Translations under genes and position numbers: made by a program | Notes under the pieces: model-generated | The model's database searches: none | Seen by the model: the letters and a program-made list of their open reading frames with translations, nothing else | Told to the model about the DNA's origin: nothing | Shown here: piece after piece, positions 40,491-49,130 of the stretch | Numbering within the stretch: the first letter of the stretch is position 1 | How the letters are laid out: each line of letters opens with the position of its first letter | DNA from: Microbacterium sp. lyk4-40-TSB-66 | GTDB lineage: Bacteria; Actinomycetota; Actinomycetes; Actinomycetales; Microbacteriaceae | Length of the DNA stretch: 64,000 nucleotides | Assembly (NCBI RefSeq): GCF_030209475.1 | Contig: NZ_JARVRW010000005.1 | Coordinates: forward strand, 1 to 64,000 | Direction: 5' to 3'

Positions 40491-41957
40491 CTACACCCCG
40501 GCCCGGTGCGTGAACCGCCCGCCGAGCAGGGTCGCGGCCACGGGCATGTCCCGCAGCGCATCGCGATCGGCGGCGTAGGGGTCGTGATCGGTCACGACGA
40601 GGTCGGCCGGCTGCCCCACCGCCAGCGTGCTGCGGCTGCTCGCCGCCAGGGCGACCTCGAGGGGCAGACGCTGCTCCGGATGCCACGCCTCGCGGTCGCC
40701 GCGACTGCGCGCCGTCGCGGAGGCGATGGCGTGCCACGGGTCGAGCGGCGCGACGGGGGCGTCGGAGCCCAATCGCAGCGCGGCCCCCGATCGGTGCAGC
40801 GACCCGAAGGCGAAGGCCCGCGCCGTGCGTCCGGCCCAGTGCAGGTCGGCGATGTCGCGGTCGTCCATCGCGTGCTCCGGTTGCACGCTCGCGATGAGAC
40901 CGGCCCGACGGAACCGCGGGAAGTCGGCGTCGCGGACGAGCTGGGCGTGCTCGATGATGCCCGGCATCCCGAGCTCCTCGAAGACCTCGATCACCTCGGT
41001 GTTCGCGCGGTCGCCGATCGCGTGGACCGCGGGCAGGATGCCGCCCTCCTTCGCCCGCACGAGCAGTCGGCGCAACTCGTCCACGGGCACGCTCCGCACC
41101 CCGCACCCGTGCTCGGCGTGCGGGTCGGCACCGGGGTACGGGTCCCAGCACAACGCCGTGCGGGTGTTGAGGGAGCCGTCGACGACGACCTTCAGCCGCC
41201 CCATGGTGACGAGGCCATCGGCATCGAGGGGGTCACCCGTCCGCAGCCCCGCGGCCAGGGCCTCTTCGAGCCGGTCGGGCCACACCGACGCGTCGACGCG
41301 CAGCGCGCGCACGCCCGCGGAGACCCGCTCGGGCCACTCACGGAAGTTCGGCACGTTCTCGTAGTCGACGATGCCGACGACCCCCCGTCGGGCGGCCGCC
41401 TGGGCCACCTGCTCGTACGCCTCGAGAGGGATGGACGCCGCCTTCTGGAAGCGTTGGAGAGAGCCGATCCAGTCGGCCTCCGAGACGACGCCGCCGGCAT
41501 CGGGGTGCAGACCGAACCGCTCCGCCCCGCGCGAGTTCATCCACCCCGCGTGCAGGTCACCGCTGACGAGCATCACCGGGTCGTCGGGGAACGCCTCGTC
41601 GAGAGCGCGGAGCGAGGTCGGCGTCGACCAGAGGCCGTCGCGGTAGCCGTAGCCGACGAGCACGCCGTCGGTGCGGGGCGCTCCGGCGGCCATCGCGCGC
41701 CGCACGACGTCCACGACCTCTTCGGGACTGCCCGTACCGCCGACATCCACCCGCCGGCTCGAGATGACCCACTGCGTGAAGTGCACGTGCGCGTCCCACA
41801 GGCCGGGGCCGACGAAGCGGCCGTCCAGGTCGAGGACCTCGCTCTCATCCGGCGCCGAGCCGGCGGGGGCGATCGCGACGATGAGGCCGTCGCGCACGAC
41901 GACGTCGACCGGTTCGCCTCCGTAGGGGCGGACGGAGCGCAACGTGAGCGCGCTCAT
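40491..41957 (-). CDS. YtcJ-like metal-dependent amidohydrolase
   Basis: A 488-residue amidohydrolase-3 family enzyme. The N-terminal metal motif is WDAHVHFTQW; VVVDGSLNTRTAL, AVHAIGDRANTEVI, IIEHAQLV and GSDAPVAPLDPWHAI are the remaining family segments with the metal-binding His and Asp residues. The C-terminal LAVGQPADLVVTDHDPY ends the composite domain. It hydrolyses an amide, N-formyl or cyclic C-N bond. ATG at 41957 overlaps the cyclodeaminase stop by 4 bases. It is the last of a leftward run with an ornithine cyclodeaminase-family protein, a PaiB-like protein and a sarcosine oxidase-like enzyme, which suggests catabolism of a modified amino acid or amine. Confidence 0.87.
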   Translation of the reverse strand: MSALTLRSVRPYGGEPVDVVVRDGLIVAIAPAGSAPDESEVLDLDGRFVGPGLWDAHVHFTQWVISSRRVDVGGTGSPEEVVDVVRRAMAAGAPRTDGVLVGYGYRDGLWSTPTSLRALDEAFPDDPVMLVSGDLHAGWMNSRGAERFGLHPDAGGVVSEADWIGSLQRFQKAASIPLEAYEQVAQAAARRGVVGIVDYENVPNFREWPERVSAGVRALRVDASVWPDRLEEALAAGLRTGDPLDADGLVTMGRLKVVVDGSLNTRTALCWDPYPGADPHAEHGCGVRSVPVDELRRLLVRAKEGGILPAVHAIGDRANTEVIEVFEELGMPGIIEHAQLVRDADFPRFRRAGLIASVQPEHAMDDRDIADLHWAGRTARAFAFGSLHRSGAALRLGSDAPVAPLDPWHAIASATARSRGDREAWHPEQRLPLEVALAASSRSTLAVGQPADLVVTDHDPYAADRDALRDMPVAATLLGGRFTHRAGV

Positions 41958-42982
41958 CGCGACGGCACCGGGGCGCCGACGAGGCCGAAGAGGTCCTTCG
42001 GATCGTCGGGGGCGGCCACGAGGTCGATCTCGAGCGCGAGCTCGGTGCCGGCTACGCTGTCGCGCAGGAACCGCAGGGCCGAGAAGTCCTCGATCGCGAA
42101 GCCGACCGAGTCGAACACCGTCACCTGGTCGACGGAGGTGCGGCCGGGGGTGCGACCCGTCAGCACCTCCCAGAACTCGGTCACCGGGAAGTCCGCGGCC
42201 GCGCGCTGGATCTCTCCTTCTATGCGCGTCTGCGGCGTGTACTCGACGAACACCGACCCGCGGGAGAGGATCGCCGGGTCGAGCTCGGTCTTGCCGGGGC
42301 AGTCGCCGCCGATCGCGTTGATGTGCATGCCGGATGCCACGTCGGCATCGCTCAGCACGGTCGCCGCCGTCTTGTCGGCGGTGCAGGTCGTGACGATGTC
42401 GGCGCCCCGGGCGGCTTCGGCGGCGGAGTCGCACACCGTGATGTCGAAGCCCAGAGGTGCCAGATTGCGCACCAGCTTGGCGCTGGCGGCGGGATCGACG
42501 TCGAAGACCCGGAGCCGGTCGACCCCGAGTACGCCGCGGAACGCCAGCGCTTGGAACTCGGCCTGGCTGCCGGCGCCGATCATCGCCATGATGTCGGAGT
42601 CGGGGCGCGCCAGCCGGCGGGCGACCATCGCCGACGTCGCCGCCGTCCGCAGCGCCGTCAGCAGCGTCATCTCCGACAGGAACACCGGATACCCGTTGTG
42701 CACGTCGGCGAGCACGCCGAACGCGGTGACCGTCTGGTAACCGCGGCCGGGGTTGAAGGGGTGCCCGTTCACGTACTTGAAGGCGTACGTGTCGGGGTCG
42801 CTGATCGGCATCAACTCGATCACGCCGAACGGGGTGTGGCTCGCCATCCGCTCGACCTTGTCGAACGACGGCCACCGCCGGTAATCGGCCTCCAGGTAGG
42901 CGACCATGTCGGTCATGAGCCTCTCGGCCCCGTGCGTGGCGACCCAGCGCACCATGGCATCCACGCCGACGAATCCGGTCAT
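41954..42982 (-). CDS. Ornithine cyclodeaminase / mu-crystallin family protein
   Basis: A 342-residue NAD(P)-dependent enzyme of the ornithine cyclodeaminase family, whose members deaminate ornithine to proline, reduce cyclic imines or act as amino-acid dehydrogenases. Visible are FKYVNGHPFNPGRGYQTV, LSEMTLLTALRTAATSAMVA, the dinucleotide fold MIGAGSQAEFQALAF and INAIGGDCPGKTELD. The last motif, with GGDCPGKTEL, is close to that of true ornithine cyclodeaminases. ATG at 42982 overlaps the PaiB-like stop by 4 bases. In this context, next to an N-methyl amino-acid oxidase-like protein, imine reduction or cyclodeamination of a breakdown product is likely. Confidence 0.9.
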   Translation of the reverse strand: MTGFVGVDAMVRWVATHGAERLMTDMVAYLEADYRRWPSFDKVERMASHTPFGVIELMPISDPDTYAFKYVNGHPFNPGRGYQTVTAFGVLADVHNGYPVFLSEMTLLTALRTAATSAMVARRLARPDSDIMAMIGAGSQAEFQALAFRGVLGVDRLRVFDVDPAASAKLVRNLAPLGFDITVCDSAAEAARGADIVTTCTADKTAATVLSDADVASGMHINAIGGDCPGKTELDPAILSRGSVFVEYTPQTRIEGEIQRAAADFPVTEFWEVLTGRTPGRTSVDQVTVFDSVGFAIEDFSALRFLRDSVAGTELALEIDLVAAPDDPKDLFGLVGAPVPSR

Positions 42983-43623
42983 CGTTGTTCTCGTTCCTTT
43001 CGGGGGCGGATGGTGTCCATCCGGTCGGCCAGGGCGGGGTTGGCGTACGGGCCGGGGCGGCGAAGCGCCGCGACGATACGGTCGACGAACTCGTCGGGCT
43101 TGTCCTGACTGAGCTTCTGCTTGGCGTCGAACCGCGCCACCGGAAGGCGGAAGCCGACCGTGCCCCGCACGATCCGTTCGGCGTAGGCGGTGTTCTCCCG
43201 GCTCCGGTGCATCAGGAAGGGATTCGGCAGCGGCGCCTCGAAATGCGCCACGAGCCGGTCGAGGACGGCGAGGTTGTCGTCGTCGGACAGCAGTTCCGGG
43301 ATGCCGTGCAGGTGGGCGACCACGAAGTTCCAGGTCGGCACGGCGGGCGAGACGTCGTACCAGCTCGGCGACACGTACCCGCTGGGCCCGGAGACGATGA
43401 CCATCACCTCGCGGGCGCCGAGCTCGTGCAGGGCCTCGTCGGGACGCCCCACGTGGCTCACCAGCGCGAGCTCCTCGACGGTGTCGTCGATCAGCACCGG
43501 GTAGTGCGAGGCGACGAGGCCGCGGCGCGGCACGTGGCTCACCAGGGTCGCCCACGGGTTCTCGCGCACGAGGGCGCGCACCGCATCGACGTCCTCGAGC
43601 GCGTAGTCGGCGTCGTGTCTCAT
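42979..43623 (-). CDS. PaiB-like FMN-binding protein
   Basis: A 214-residue protein of the PaiB/FMN-binding negative regulator family. VRENPWATLVSH, LVASHYPVLIDD, GPSGYVSPSWY and VPTWNFVVAHLHG are the conserved segments, the last two being highly characteristic. In Bacillus PaiB is described as a regulator of protease and sporulation genes, but most homologues are small flavin-binding proteins of unclear function. ATG at 43623 keeps the whole domain; a GTG 21 bases upstream adds little. Translationally coupled to the cyclodeaminase-like gene by a 4-base overlap. Confidence 0.88.
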   Translation of the reverse strand: MRHDADYALEDVDAVRALVRENPWATLVSHVPRRGLVASHYPVLIDDTVEELALVSHVGRPDEALHELGAREVMVIVSGPSGYVSPSWYDVSPAVPTWNFVVAHLHGIPELLSDDDNLAVLDRLVAHFEAPLPNPFLMHRSRENTAYAERIVRGTVGFRLPVARFDAKQKLSQDKPDEFVDRIVAALRRPGPYANPALADRMDTIRPRKEREQR

Positions 43624-43684
43624 CACTGCACCCCCGAAGCGCACATCGGCACCGGGTCTCGTCGGCAGATTCGCATGCTCGTCC

Positions 43685-44818
43685 TCACATCGCCGGGGCG
43701 ACGGTCGCGTCGACCGCGAACGCCGTCAGGTCGTCGGTGGTCTCGCCGCCCAGCGCGAGTTCCGCGAGCGCCAGCCCGATCGCGGGCGTGAACTTGAACG
43801 CGTGGCCGGCTCCGAGCGCGACGACGATGTCGGGCTGCTCGACGAGAGGGCCGATCAGGAAGCGGCGGTCGGGCGTGAGGGCGTACTGGCAGGTGACCGT
43901 GCGCAGCAGCGGACCGCTGCCGGGAAGGGTCGCGGTCAGGAACGCCGCCAACTCGGCCGTGCGCTCCGGAGACGGCACGAACGTGCGTTCCGCGGGCGTC
44001 ATGTGGATCTCCGACACATCGCGCGCCGCCTTGACCGTCGGCTCGCCATAGGTGGGGAAGCCGTAGAAGCACTCCTCGTCCTCCCAGATCCAGACCGGGA
44101 AGCGGTCGCGGTCGAACGCTTCGGGCGCACTCGGCGCGAAGTAGCTCACCTGTTCCTGCATGACCTCGAGGGGGATGCGGATGCCGAGGGGCTCGAGCAA
44201 CTCGTTCGTCCAGGCGTCCGCGGCGACGACGACGCGTCGCGCGCGCACGTCACCGCCGGAGGTGCGCACGACGACACCGCCGGCGTCGGGCAGGAGGCGG
44301 TCCACGCGGGTGCGATCGCGCAGGTCGGCGCCGCGCATGCGCGCGTGCATCTGCAGGGTCGCGACGGTGCGCGCGGCGTGGGCGATGCCCGAGTCGGGGG
44401 TGTAGACGCAGGTCACCCCCGTCGGTACGACGAACTGCGGCCACCGTCCGCGGACCTCGTCGGGGCCGAGGAGTTCGAAGGGCACGCCGCTCTCCGACAA
44501 GCTGCGCGCGAAGTCGGCGGCGTCGTAGGGTCCGGTGTCGGGGATGAACACCACTCCGCCCGTGACCGTCAGCAGGCGCTCGCCGGTGGCCGCCTCGAGT
44601 GACGCCCACTCCCGGTAGGCCGCCTGGGCGAAGCGCACGTACGCGGCCGAGCCGTACGACGTCCGCACGATCCGCGAGGTGTCGTGCGAGGCGCCTCGCA
44701 CGTGGCCGAGCTCGTACTGCTCGAAGGCGACGACGCGCGCGCCGCGGCCGGCCAGGTGGTACGCGGCCGCGCTGCCGAGGGCGCCCAACCCGACGACGGC
44801 GACGTCGAACTCCTCCAT
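43685..44818 (-). CDS. Sarcosine oxidase / N-methyl amino-acid oxidase-like flavoenzyme
   Basis: A 377-residue FAD-dependent oxidase of the monomeric sarcosine oxidase/N-methyltryptophan oxidase family (MSOX/SolA). It begins with FDVAVVGLGALGSAAAYHL, the dinucleotide motif, followed by HDTSRIVRTSYG. The C-terminal part holds TVTCQYALTPDRRFLIGP, with a Cys at the place where the family binds FAD covalently, and GAGHAFKFTPAIG. It oxidises a secondary or primary amine to an imine with release of hydrogen peroxide. ATG at 44818 follows GGAAGGA. It is first in the leftward amine-catabolic run and divergent from a two-module IclR-type regulator. Confidence 0.92.
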   Translation of the reverse strand: MEEFDVAVVGLGALGSAAAYHLAGRGARVVAFEQYELGHVRGASHDTSRIVRTSYGSAAYVRFAQAAYREWASLEAATGERLLTVTGGVVFIPDTGPYDAADFARSLSESGVPFELLGPDEVRGRWPQFVVPTGVTCVYTPDSGIAHAARTVATLQMHARMRGADLRDRTRVDRLLPDAGGVVVRTSGGDVRARRVVVAADAWTNELLEPLGIRIPLEVMQEQVSYFAPSAPEAFDRDRFPVWIWEDEECFYGFPTYGEPTVKAARDVSEIHMTPAERTFVPSPERTAELAAFLTATLPGSGPLLRTVTCQYALTPDRRFLIGPLVEQPDIVVALGAGHAFKFTPAIGLALAELALGGETTDDLTAFAVDATVAPAM

Positions 44819-44853
44819 GACGGATCCTTCCGGGTGGCCGGACGGGCGTCCGG

Positions 44854-44873
44854 CGAATACCGGCAATTATTCG
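44854..44873. promoter_or_regulatory. AT-rich dyad between oxidase and IclR-type genes
   Basis: CGAATA, eight bases, TATTCG form a perfect 6-bp inverted repeat in an AT-rich island inside an otherwise very GC-rich 136-base divergent region. It is a plausible operator for the adjacent IclR-type regulator and overlaps the likely leftward promoter. Confidence 0.45.
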
Positions 44874-44954
44874 AACCGCCCGTCGCGGCCCTGTTACCGT
44901 CGCACTCAGCCGCAATTTCCCATCGTCGACTTTGCAGATTCAGGAGCGGATGCC

Positions 44955-46412
44955 GTGAGCACGCGTATCGAGCTGGCCGTCGCCGTGCTGCGCGCGGTCG
45001 CCGGCCGGGTGGACCCGACCGTGCCGCTCCCCCTGTCTCGACTGACGGCGACGATCGGCGCGAGCCTCAGCACCACCTCTCGCCTGTGCGCCGAGCTCGC
45101 GGAGGTCGGCCTGATCGAGCGGGCCGAGGCGTACGGCACTTTCCGTGTGGGCGCACGCGCGATCTCGCTCTCCGGTCGGGCCGCCGCGGCGCTCGGACCG
45201 ACCGTGCACTACGAGCTGCACCGCCTCGCGCAGGACACCGCGGAGACCGTCGTGCTCGCCGCGCCCGAAGACGGCGGAGTCCGCATCACGGCCTCCGTGG
45301 CCTCGGGGTGGACGCTGCACGTGCCGGCCGCGGTCGGCGACCGGATCGACGACCCCCGCCGAGCCCTCGTGCGCGCCCTGTCGATCGACGGTGCCGACGA
45401 GGCCGTCGTCGAATCGGAGACGGGGCGCGCCGTCGAGATCGCGGTCGCCCTCACCGCGCCCGACGGCCGCCGCGTCGGAGTGCTCGCGGTGGCACTGCCG
45501 GTCTATCGCGCGGCCCGCGCCCGACCGCGCATCCGGCGCCTGCTCGCCGATGCCCGACGCGCGTTCGAGCGGTCGCTCGATCGGGCGCACCGTCCGCCGA
45601 CGCCCGAGCCCGAGCCCCGACCGTCCGTCCCCGACCGCGCGATCGAGGCGGCCGTGCGAGTGGTGGAGACCGTCGCCCGGGCCCCGGGGAGCGCCTCGGC
45701 CGTCGCCGCCGCGACCGGAATGCGAGGCGACCGTACCCGCCGGCTCGTCGACGCCCTCGTGCGGACGGGCCTGCTCTCCCGCGACGCCGAGACCGACTCC
45801 CTCCATGTCGATCCCGCGATCCACGCGTGGCATCGCGCGGCGTTCCTGCCGACCCTCGCGCAAGGGGGTCCGGGCCGCACGTCCGCGACCGCCCAGCGGG
45901 TGGGTGCGTGCGTGTTCGTCACGACCCTCGTCGGCATGCGCAGCTTCACCGTCGTCGAGCACATCGAGCCGCTCGGCGAGGGACTCCGCATGGCGCCGTG
46001 GCTCGGCCGCCCGCATCCGCTCGTGGGGTCCGACGGCGGGCCCACCCTCGCGATGGACTTCGACGCCGCGCAGCTCGCCGAGCTCTTCCCCCGCCGCCAC
46101 GGCGCCGCCGAGTACGCGCGCTTCGTCCGCCGCGTCGGGAGGGTCCGCGACGAGGGAACGCTCACGATGCGCTCGGTCGACGAGTTCGGCATCACCTCGG
46201 TGTCGGCGCCCGTCCGCGACGCGGCGGGTCTGGTCGCTGCGGCCGCGTGCATCGTGGGAGCCACCGAAGACGTCTCCGCGCGCCTGCCCGAGCTGCGCGA
46301 AGCGGCCCGCGAGCTCGCCGCCGCGCTCTCACGCGACCTCGGCGCGACGTACGCGGCATCCATCCCCGCCGCAGATCGCATGGGCTCCGCGCCCATACCG
46401 TCGGTCCGCTGA
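44955..46412 (+). CDS. Tandem IclR-type transcriptional regulator
   Basis: A 485-residue protein, nearly twice the usual IclR length (about 250). Residues 1-75 form a winged helix (ATIGASLSTTSRLCAELAEV, GLIERAEAYGTFRVG) followed by an IclR-like but shortened sensor region to about 208. A Pro/Glu-rich linker (213-227) leads to a second winged helix at about 228-287 (AAVRVVETVARAPGSASAVA, TGLLSRDAETDSLHVDP) and a second IclR effector-like domain (about 292-475) with FTVVEHIEPLGEGLRM and SVSAPVRDAAGLVAAAACIV. The frame is continuous. GTG at 44955 has CAGGAG 8 bases upstream. It probably controls the divergent amine oxidase operon. Two DNA-binding domains in one chain would allow pseudo-dimeric binding. 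Confidence 0.8.
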   Translation: MSTRIELAVAVLRAVAGRVDPTVPLPLSRLTATIGASLSTTSRLCAELAEVGLIERAEAYGTFRVGARAISLSGRAAAALGPTVHYELHRLAQDTAETVVLAAPEDGGVRITASVASGWTLHVPAAVGDRIDDPRRALVRALSIDGADEAVVESETGRAVEIAVALTAPDGRRVGVLAVALPVYRAARARPRIRRLLADARRAFERSLDRAHRPPTPEPEPRPSVPDRAIEAAVRVVETVARAPGSASAVAAATGMRGDRTRRLVDALVRTGLLSRDAETDSLHVDPAIHAWHRAAFLPTLAQGGPGRTSATAQRVGACVFVTTLVGMRSFTVVEHIEPLGEGLRMAPWLGRPHPLVGSDGGPTLAMDFDAAQLAELFPRRHGAAEYARFVRRVGRVRDEGTLTMRSVDEFGITSVSAPVRDAAGLVAAAACIVGATEDVSARLPELREAARELAAALSRDLGATYAASIPAADRMGSAPIPSVR

Positions 46413-46452
46413 CACGCACTATCGTCGCTCGCAGCCCAGACAAGGACCCCGG

Positions 46453-47301
46453 ATGCCGCACACCCCCGATCACGCGATCTTCTACGACACCGCCGGAGAC
46501 GCCGCCGACCCGACGGTCGTCCTCATCGCGGGCGGCGGTGCCCAGCTCATCGCCTGGCACGTCGACCTCGTGGCCGCCCTCGTCGGTCGCGGGCTGCACG
46601 TGGTGCGGATGGACAACCGCGACGTCGGCCTCTCGGCCCGCTTCGGCGGTCCGGACGACATCGACGGCGGCTACGGGCTCGAGGAGATGGGCGACGACGT
46701 CATCCGCGTGCTCGATGATCTGGGGGTCGAGGCGGGGCACCTGGTCGGGCACTCGATGGGCGGGATGATGGCGCAGATGGTCGCGATCAGGCATCCCGCG
46801 CGCGTGCGCAGCCTGGGTCTGCTCTCGACCATCCCCGGCCGCGATCCGCGGTACATCCTGCACGACGAACGTCCCGAGCTCATGCGTCAGCCCGTCCGGT
46901 ACACGCGCGAAGACGTCCGAGCGGGGGCGGCGGGTTTCGCCGCCTCCACCGCGGGCCAGCGCTACCCGCTCGACGTCGAGTGGAACGCGTGGGCGGCCGT
47001 CGAGGCGTTCGACCGCGGCTACGCACCGGAGGGCTTCTCGCGGCAGTGGTCCGCGCTGCTGCGCGCCCCCGAGCGACTCGACGCACTCCGGGCGGTCGAC
47101 GTGCCCGCGCTGGTCTTCCACGGTCGCGACGACGACGTGCTGCACTGGAGTGCGGCCGTCGACATGGCCGAGGCCCTCACCCACGCCGAGCTGCAGGTGC
47201 ACTCCGGCATGGGTCACTACATCGTTCCCGAACTCTGGCCCGAGCTCGTCGCCGGCCTCACGCGCACGGTCGCTGCGGGAGAGGCACGCGGCCACTCCTG
47301 A
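46453..47301 (+). CDS. Alpha/beta hydrolase
   Basis: A 282-residue alpha/beta-fold hydrolase. It has LIAGGGAQLIAWHVDLV (oxyanion region), the nucleophile elbow GHSMGG with Ser101, the acid in FHGRDDDVLHW and the histidine in GMGHYIVPELW, so the triad is intact. Esterase or thioesterase-like activity is expected; its substrate is unknown. MDNRDVGLSARFGG near residue 53 groups it with aclacinomycin methylesterase-like hydrolases. ATG at 46453 follows CAAGGA; a TATCGT -10 box lies about 30 bases upstream, so it has its own short-leader promoter despite following the regulator closely. Confidence 0.87.
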   Translation: MPHTPDHAIFYDTAGDAADPTVVLIAGGGAQLIAWHVDLVAALVGRGLHVVRMDNRDVGLSARFGGPDDIDGGYGLEEMGDDVIRVLDDLGVEAGHLVGHSMGGMMAQMVAIRHPARVRSLGLLSTIPGRDPRYILHDERPELMRQPVRYTREDVRAGAAGFAASTAGQRYPLDVEWNAWAAVEAFDRGYAPEGFSRQWSALLRAPERLDALRAVDVPALVFHGRDDDVLHWSAAVDMAEALTHAELQVHSGMGHYIVPELWPELVAGLTRTVAAGEARGHS

Positions 47302-47373
47302 CGCGAGGTGAGCCGGACGAACGCCCTCCCCACGTCGATGGCTCGGGAGACGCCTCCGCGTACGCGCGCCGAT

Positions 47374-47400
47374 CGAGCGCGGGGCCCGGCGGCGCGCTCG
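47374..47400. terminator. Hairpin between convergent hydrolase and DUF808 genes
   Basis: CGAGCGCG at 47374-47381 pairs with CGCGCTCG at 47393-47400, an 8-bp perfect stem with an 11-base loop immediately before the DUF808 stop codon. Confidence 0.5.
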
Positions 47401-48297
47401 TCAGTGCGCGGCGCCGGCGGGGTGCTCGCGCTTGACCGCGCGCGAGATCCCCATCACGATCGCGACGATGATCAACCCCAGCGCGAGGCCGAACACCGCC
47501 GAGATCGCCGTGTCGACGATCCAGACCACGACCGGTCCCGCCGCCTCGATGGCGTGGGTCACGACGTGCACGAGGTCGTAGGGACCCGACCACAGGGTCT
47601 CCGCGAGGTTCTGCACCACGAGGTGCCCACCGACCCAGAGCATGGCGACCGTGCCGATGATGCTGATGACGCGGAACACCGCGGGCATGGATGCCACGAT
47701 CCGCACCCCGAACCGGCGGACGCCGCGCGAGGGGCTCTTCATCAGGCGCAGGCCCATGTCGTCGAGCTTGACCAGCAGCGCCACCGCGCCGTAGACGACG
47801 ACCGTCATGGCGAGGCCGATGACGAGGAGGGCGCCCAGCGTCATCCAGATCCCGAAGTCCGGGTCGAGGCTCGACAGCGCGATCAGCATGATCTCGGTAC
47901 TGAGGATGAGGTCGGTGCGCACCGCGCCCAGCACGAGCTTCTTCTCGTCGCGGGGTCCGTCGTCGTCGTGCGCGCCGTGGTGCACGCCGAACCACTCGAG
48001 CACCTTCTCCGCGCCTTCGAAGCAGAGGAACCCGCCGCCGATGATGAGGAGGAAGGGGAGCACCCACGGCGCGAAGGCGGTGAGCAGCAGGGCGATCGGG
48101 ATGATGACGACGTACTTGTTGAGGATGCTGCCGAGTGCGATCTTCCACACCACCGGCAGTTCCCTCGCGGGAGTGAGGCCCTGCACGTACTGCGGGGTGA
48201 CGGCGGCGTCGTCGATGACCACACCGGCCGTCTTGGCGCTGGCCTTCATGGCCGCGCTGAGGATGTCATCGACGACGGCGAGCAGACCGACCGACAT
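47401..48297 (-). CDS. DUF808 family membrane protein (YedI-like)
   Basis: A 298-residue integral membrane protein of the DUF808 family, function unknown. SVGLLAVVDDILSAAMKASAKTAG and VIDDAAVTPQYVQGL at the N-terminus and CFEGAEKVLEW are family signatures; about six hydrophobic segments follow. The ATG at 48297 is chosen because GGGAGAAG lies upstream and the family starts there; an upstream open frame to 48348 is not needed. Stand-alone gene between a convergent hydrolase and a divergent molybdopterin oxidoreductase. Residue stretch DDDGPRDEKKL forms a charged cytoplasmic loop. Confidence 0.9.
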   Translation of the reverse strand: MSVGLLAVVDDILSAAMKASAKTAGVVIDDAAVTPQYVQGLTPARELPVVWKIALGSILNKYVVIIPIALLLTAFAPWVLPFLLIIGGGFLCFEGAEKVLEWFGVHHGAHDDDGPRDEKKLVLGAVRTDLILSTEIMLIALSSLDPDFGIWMTLGALLVIGLAMTVVVYGAVALLVKLDDMGLRLMKSPSRGVRRFGVRIVASMPAVFRVISIIGTVAMLWVGGHLVVQNLAETLWSGPYDLVHVVTHAIEAAGPVVVWIVDTAISAVFGLALGLIIVAIVMGISRAVKREHPAGAAH

Positions 48298-48539
48298 GTG
48301 CGCTTCTCCCGGGGGTGAGGGATGCGGCGCGTGCACGCCGCGGGACAACGCTAGTGGGTGCGCGACGGCGCCGCGGCGGGGTGGCGGCCACGGTGAGGGG
48401 AGGAGATCCGGCCGGTGGAGGGGGGACGCCGGACCATCCGTCCTCCGTCGCGGGGACCTCCTCCCCTCGCCTGCCCCTGTCCGACCCCCGGACGGATGGC
48501 TAGGGTGAATCCACGCATCGACCCCGGCGAAGGGATGCC

Positions 48540-49130
48540 ATGTCGTTCATCACCCGCGGCTTCGGAGGCCGCCGCCGTGAGCGCGATCCACGACTCCCTC
48601 CGGGGCAGAGCCTGGTCGGCGATTGGCCTGTGCTCTCCGCCGGTCCCACCCCCACCGTCGCCTCCGACTCGTGGGAGTTCGCCATCGGCACCGAGAACGG
48701 CGTGCACCGGTGGGATCGCGCGCAGCTGGAGGCCTTGGGAGTGGACGACGTCACCGTCGACATCCACTGCGTCACGCACTGGACGAAGCTCGACATGCCC
48801 TGGCGCGGGGTGTCGCTGGACCGCATCTTCGCGCAGGTCGAGACGGCCCACCGTTTCGCGATGGTGCACTCGTTCGGCGGCTACACCACCAACCTGGCCC
48901 TCGACGACCTGCTCGGCGGCAAGAGCTGGATCGCGTTCGAGGCCGACGGTGAACCGCTGAGCGCCGAGCACGGCGGCCCCGCCCGTCTGCTCGTGCCGCA
49001 CCTCTACTTCTGGAAGAGCGCGAAGTGGGTGCAGGGTCTCATCACGATGCCGCACGACAAGCCCGGGTTCTGGGAGCAGAACGGTTACCACCCGCGAGGC
49101 GACCCGTGGCGCGAGGAACGATACGGGTGA
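48540..49130 (+). CDS. Sulfite oxidase-like molybdopterin protein
   Basis: A 196-residue oxidoreductase of the sulfite oxidase/YedY (MsrP) molybdopterin fold. The molybdenum ligand is Cys77 in DIHCVTHWTKLD, and FGGYTTNLALDDLLGG and EHGGPARLLVPHLYFWKSAKW are the remaining family motifs. It is at the short end of the family and has no Tat signal, so it is cytoplasmic. Its stop overlaps the GTG of a flavin reductase by 4 bases, and a DUF6510 zinc-ribbon protein follows; this trio is likely a functional unit in which the reductase supplies electrons. ATG at 48540 follows GCGAAGGG. TAGGGT near 48500 is the likely -10 box. Confidence 0.9.
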   Translation: MSFITRGFGGRRRERDPRLPPGQSLVGDWPVLSAGPTPTVASDSWEFAIGTENGVHRWDRAQLEALGVDDVTVDIHCVTHWTKLDMPWRGVSLDRIFAQVETAHRFAMVHSFGGYTTNLALDDLLGGKSWIAFEADGEPLSAEHGGPARLLVPHLYFWKSAKWVQGLITMPHDKPGFWEQNGYHPRGDPWREERYG

